DNA of 6,001 nt from Selenomonadaceae bacterium (GTDB lineage Bacteria > Bacillota > Negativicutes > Selenomonadales > Selenomonadaceae), in NCBI GenBank assembly GCA_017484235.1, contig JAFUTM010000463.1, positions 1 to 6,001 of the forward strand, in the 5' to 3' direction. The position numbers and the translations under genes were made by a program. The notes under the pieces are model-generated. The model was not told the DNA's origin and made no database searches. It worked only from the letters and a program-made list of their open reading frames with translations. This document shows, one piece after another, positions 5,897 to 6,001 of this stretch; the first letter of the stretch is position 1, and every line of letters starts with the position of its first letter.

Positions 5897-6001
5897 TTAT
5901 TTAACGTATTCGCCGCGTATATCCTCTTCTGGCGGCTTAATCGGATAATCTCCGCTAAAACAGGCCGTGCATATCGGCAGATTGTTGGCCATTTGAGACA
6001 A
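5897..6001 (-). CDS. purF: Amidophosphoribosyltransferase, C-terminal end
   Basis: Only the last 34 residues are in the window; the gene enters from the right edge. The sequence LPICTACFSGDYPI matches the C-terminal tail of glutamine phosphoribosylpyrophosphate amidotransferase, the enzyme that makes phosphoribosylamine in the first committed step of purine synthesis. The CTAC pair corresponds to the last two of the four cysteines that hold the 4Fe-4S cluster in the B. subtilis type enzyme, so this is probably the iron-sulfur form with a cleaved propeptide; the rest of the protein cannot be seen. A short charged tail (KPPEEDIRGEYVK) follows. The gene is convergent with rlmD, with one base between the two stop codons and no obvious terminator between them. 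Confidence 0.85.
   Translation of the reverse strand: MSQMANNLPICTACFSGDYPIKPPEEDIRGEYVK

Overview
The window looks like a piece of the chromosome of a diderm (LPS-bearing) Firmicute, most likely one of the Negativicutes. This rests on moderate AT content, a Firmicute-style PurF C-terminus with an iron-sulfur cysteine pair, a single-copy-type RlmD/RumA rRNA methyltransferase, and an EptA/CptA-type phosphoethanolamine transferase, which implies an outer membrane with LPS. The lineage is an inference; no rRNA or species-specific marker is present.

Layout. Positions 1-3543 are on the minus strand. Read in transcription order they hold a lipoprotein substrate-binding protein of the iron-chelate/cobalamin ABC type (3543-2575), a 95-bp gap with four tandem heptanucleotides and a 12-bp inverted repeat, an inner-membrane sulfatase-fold phosphoethanolamine transferase (2479-650), a broken restriction-specificity (S) subunit gene (639-249), and the start of a secreted HAD-superfamily phosphatase that runs off the left edge (259-1). 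Positions 3544-3707 form a divergent intergenic region with candidate promoters. Positions 3708-4419 hold two small AT-rich, overlapping plus-strand genes that look like a toxin-like protein and its putative immunity partner, closed by a Rho-independent terminator at 4429-4459. A near-consensus promoter at 4489-4517 then drives rlmD (4546-5895). rlmD appears to start on a non-canonical ATT or ATC codon. It converges, with one base between stop codons, on the C-terminal end of purF at the right edge (minus strand).

How the genes relate. RlmD and PurF are housekeeping (23S rRNA uracil methylation; first committed step of purine synthesis). The binding protein, phosphoethanolamine transferase and HAD phosphatase all act at the cell envelope and are co-directional, but a common pathway is not demonstrated. 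The S-subunit remnant and the toxin/immunity-like pair are accessory, AT-rich insertions that mark this locus as a site of gene gain and decay. The most interesting points are the internally deleted S subunit, the unrecognised toxin-like/immunity-like pair, and the non-canonical start of rlmD.
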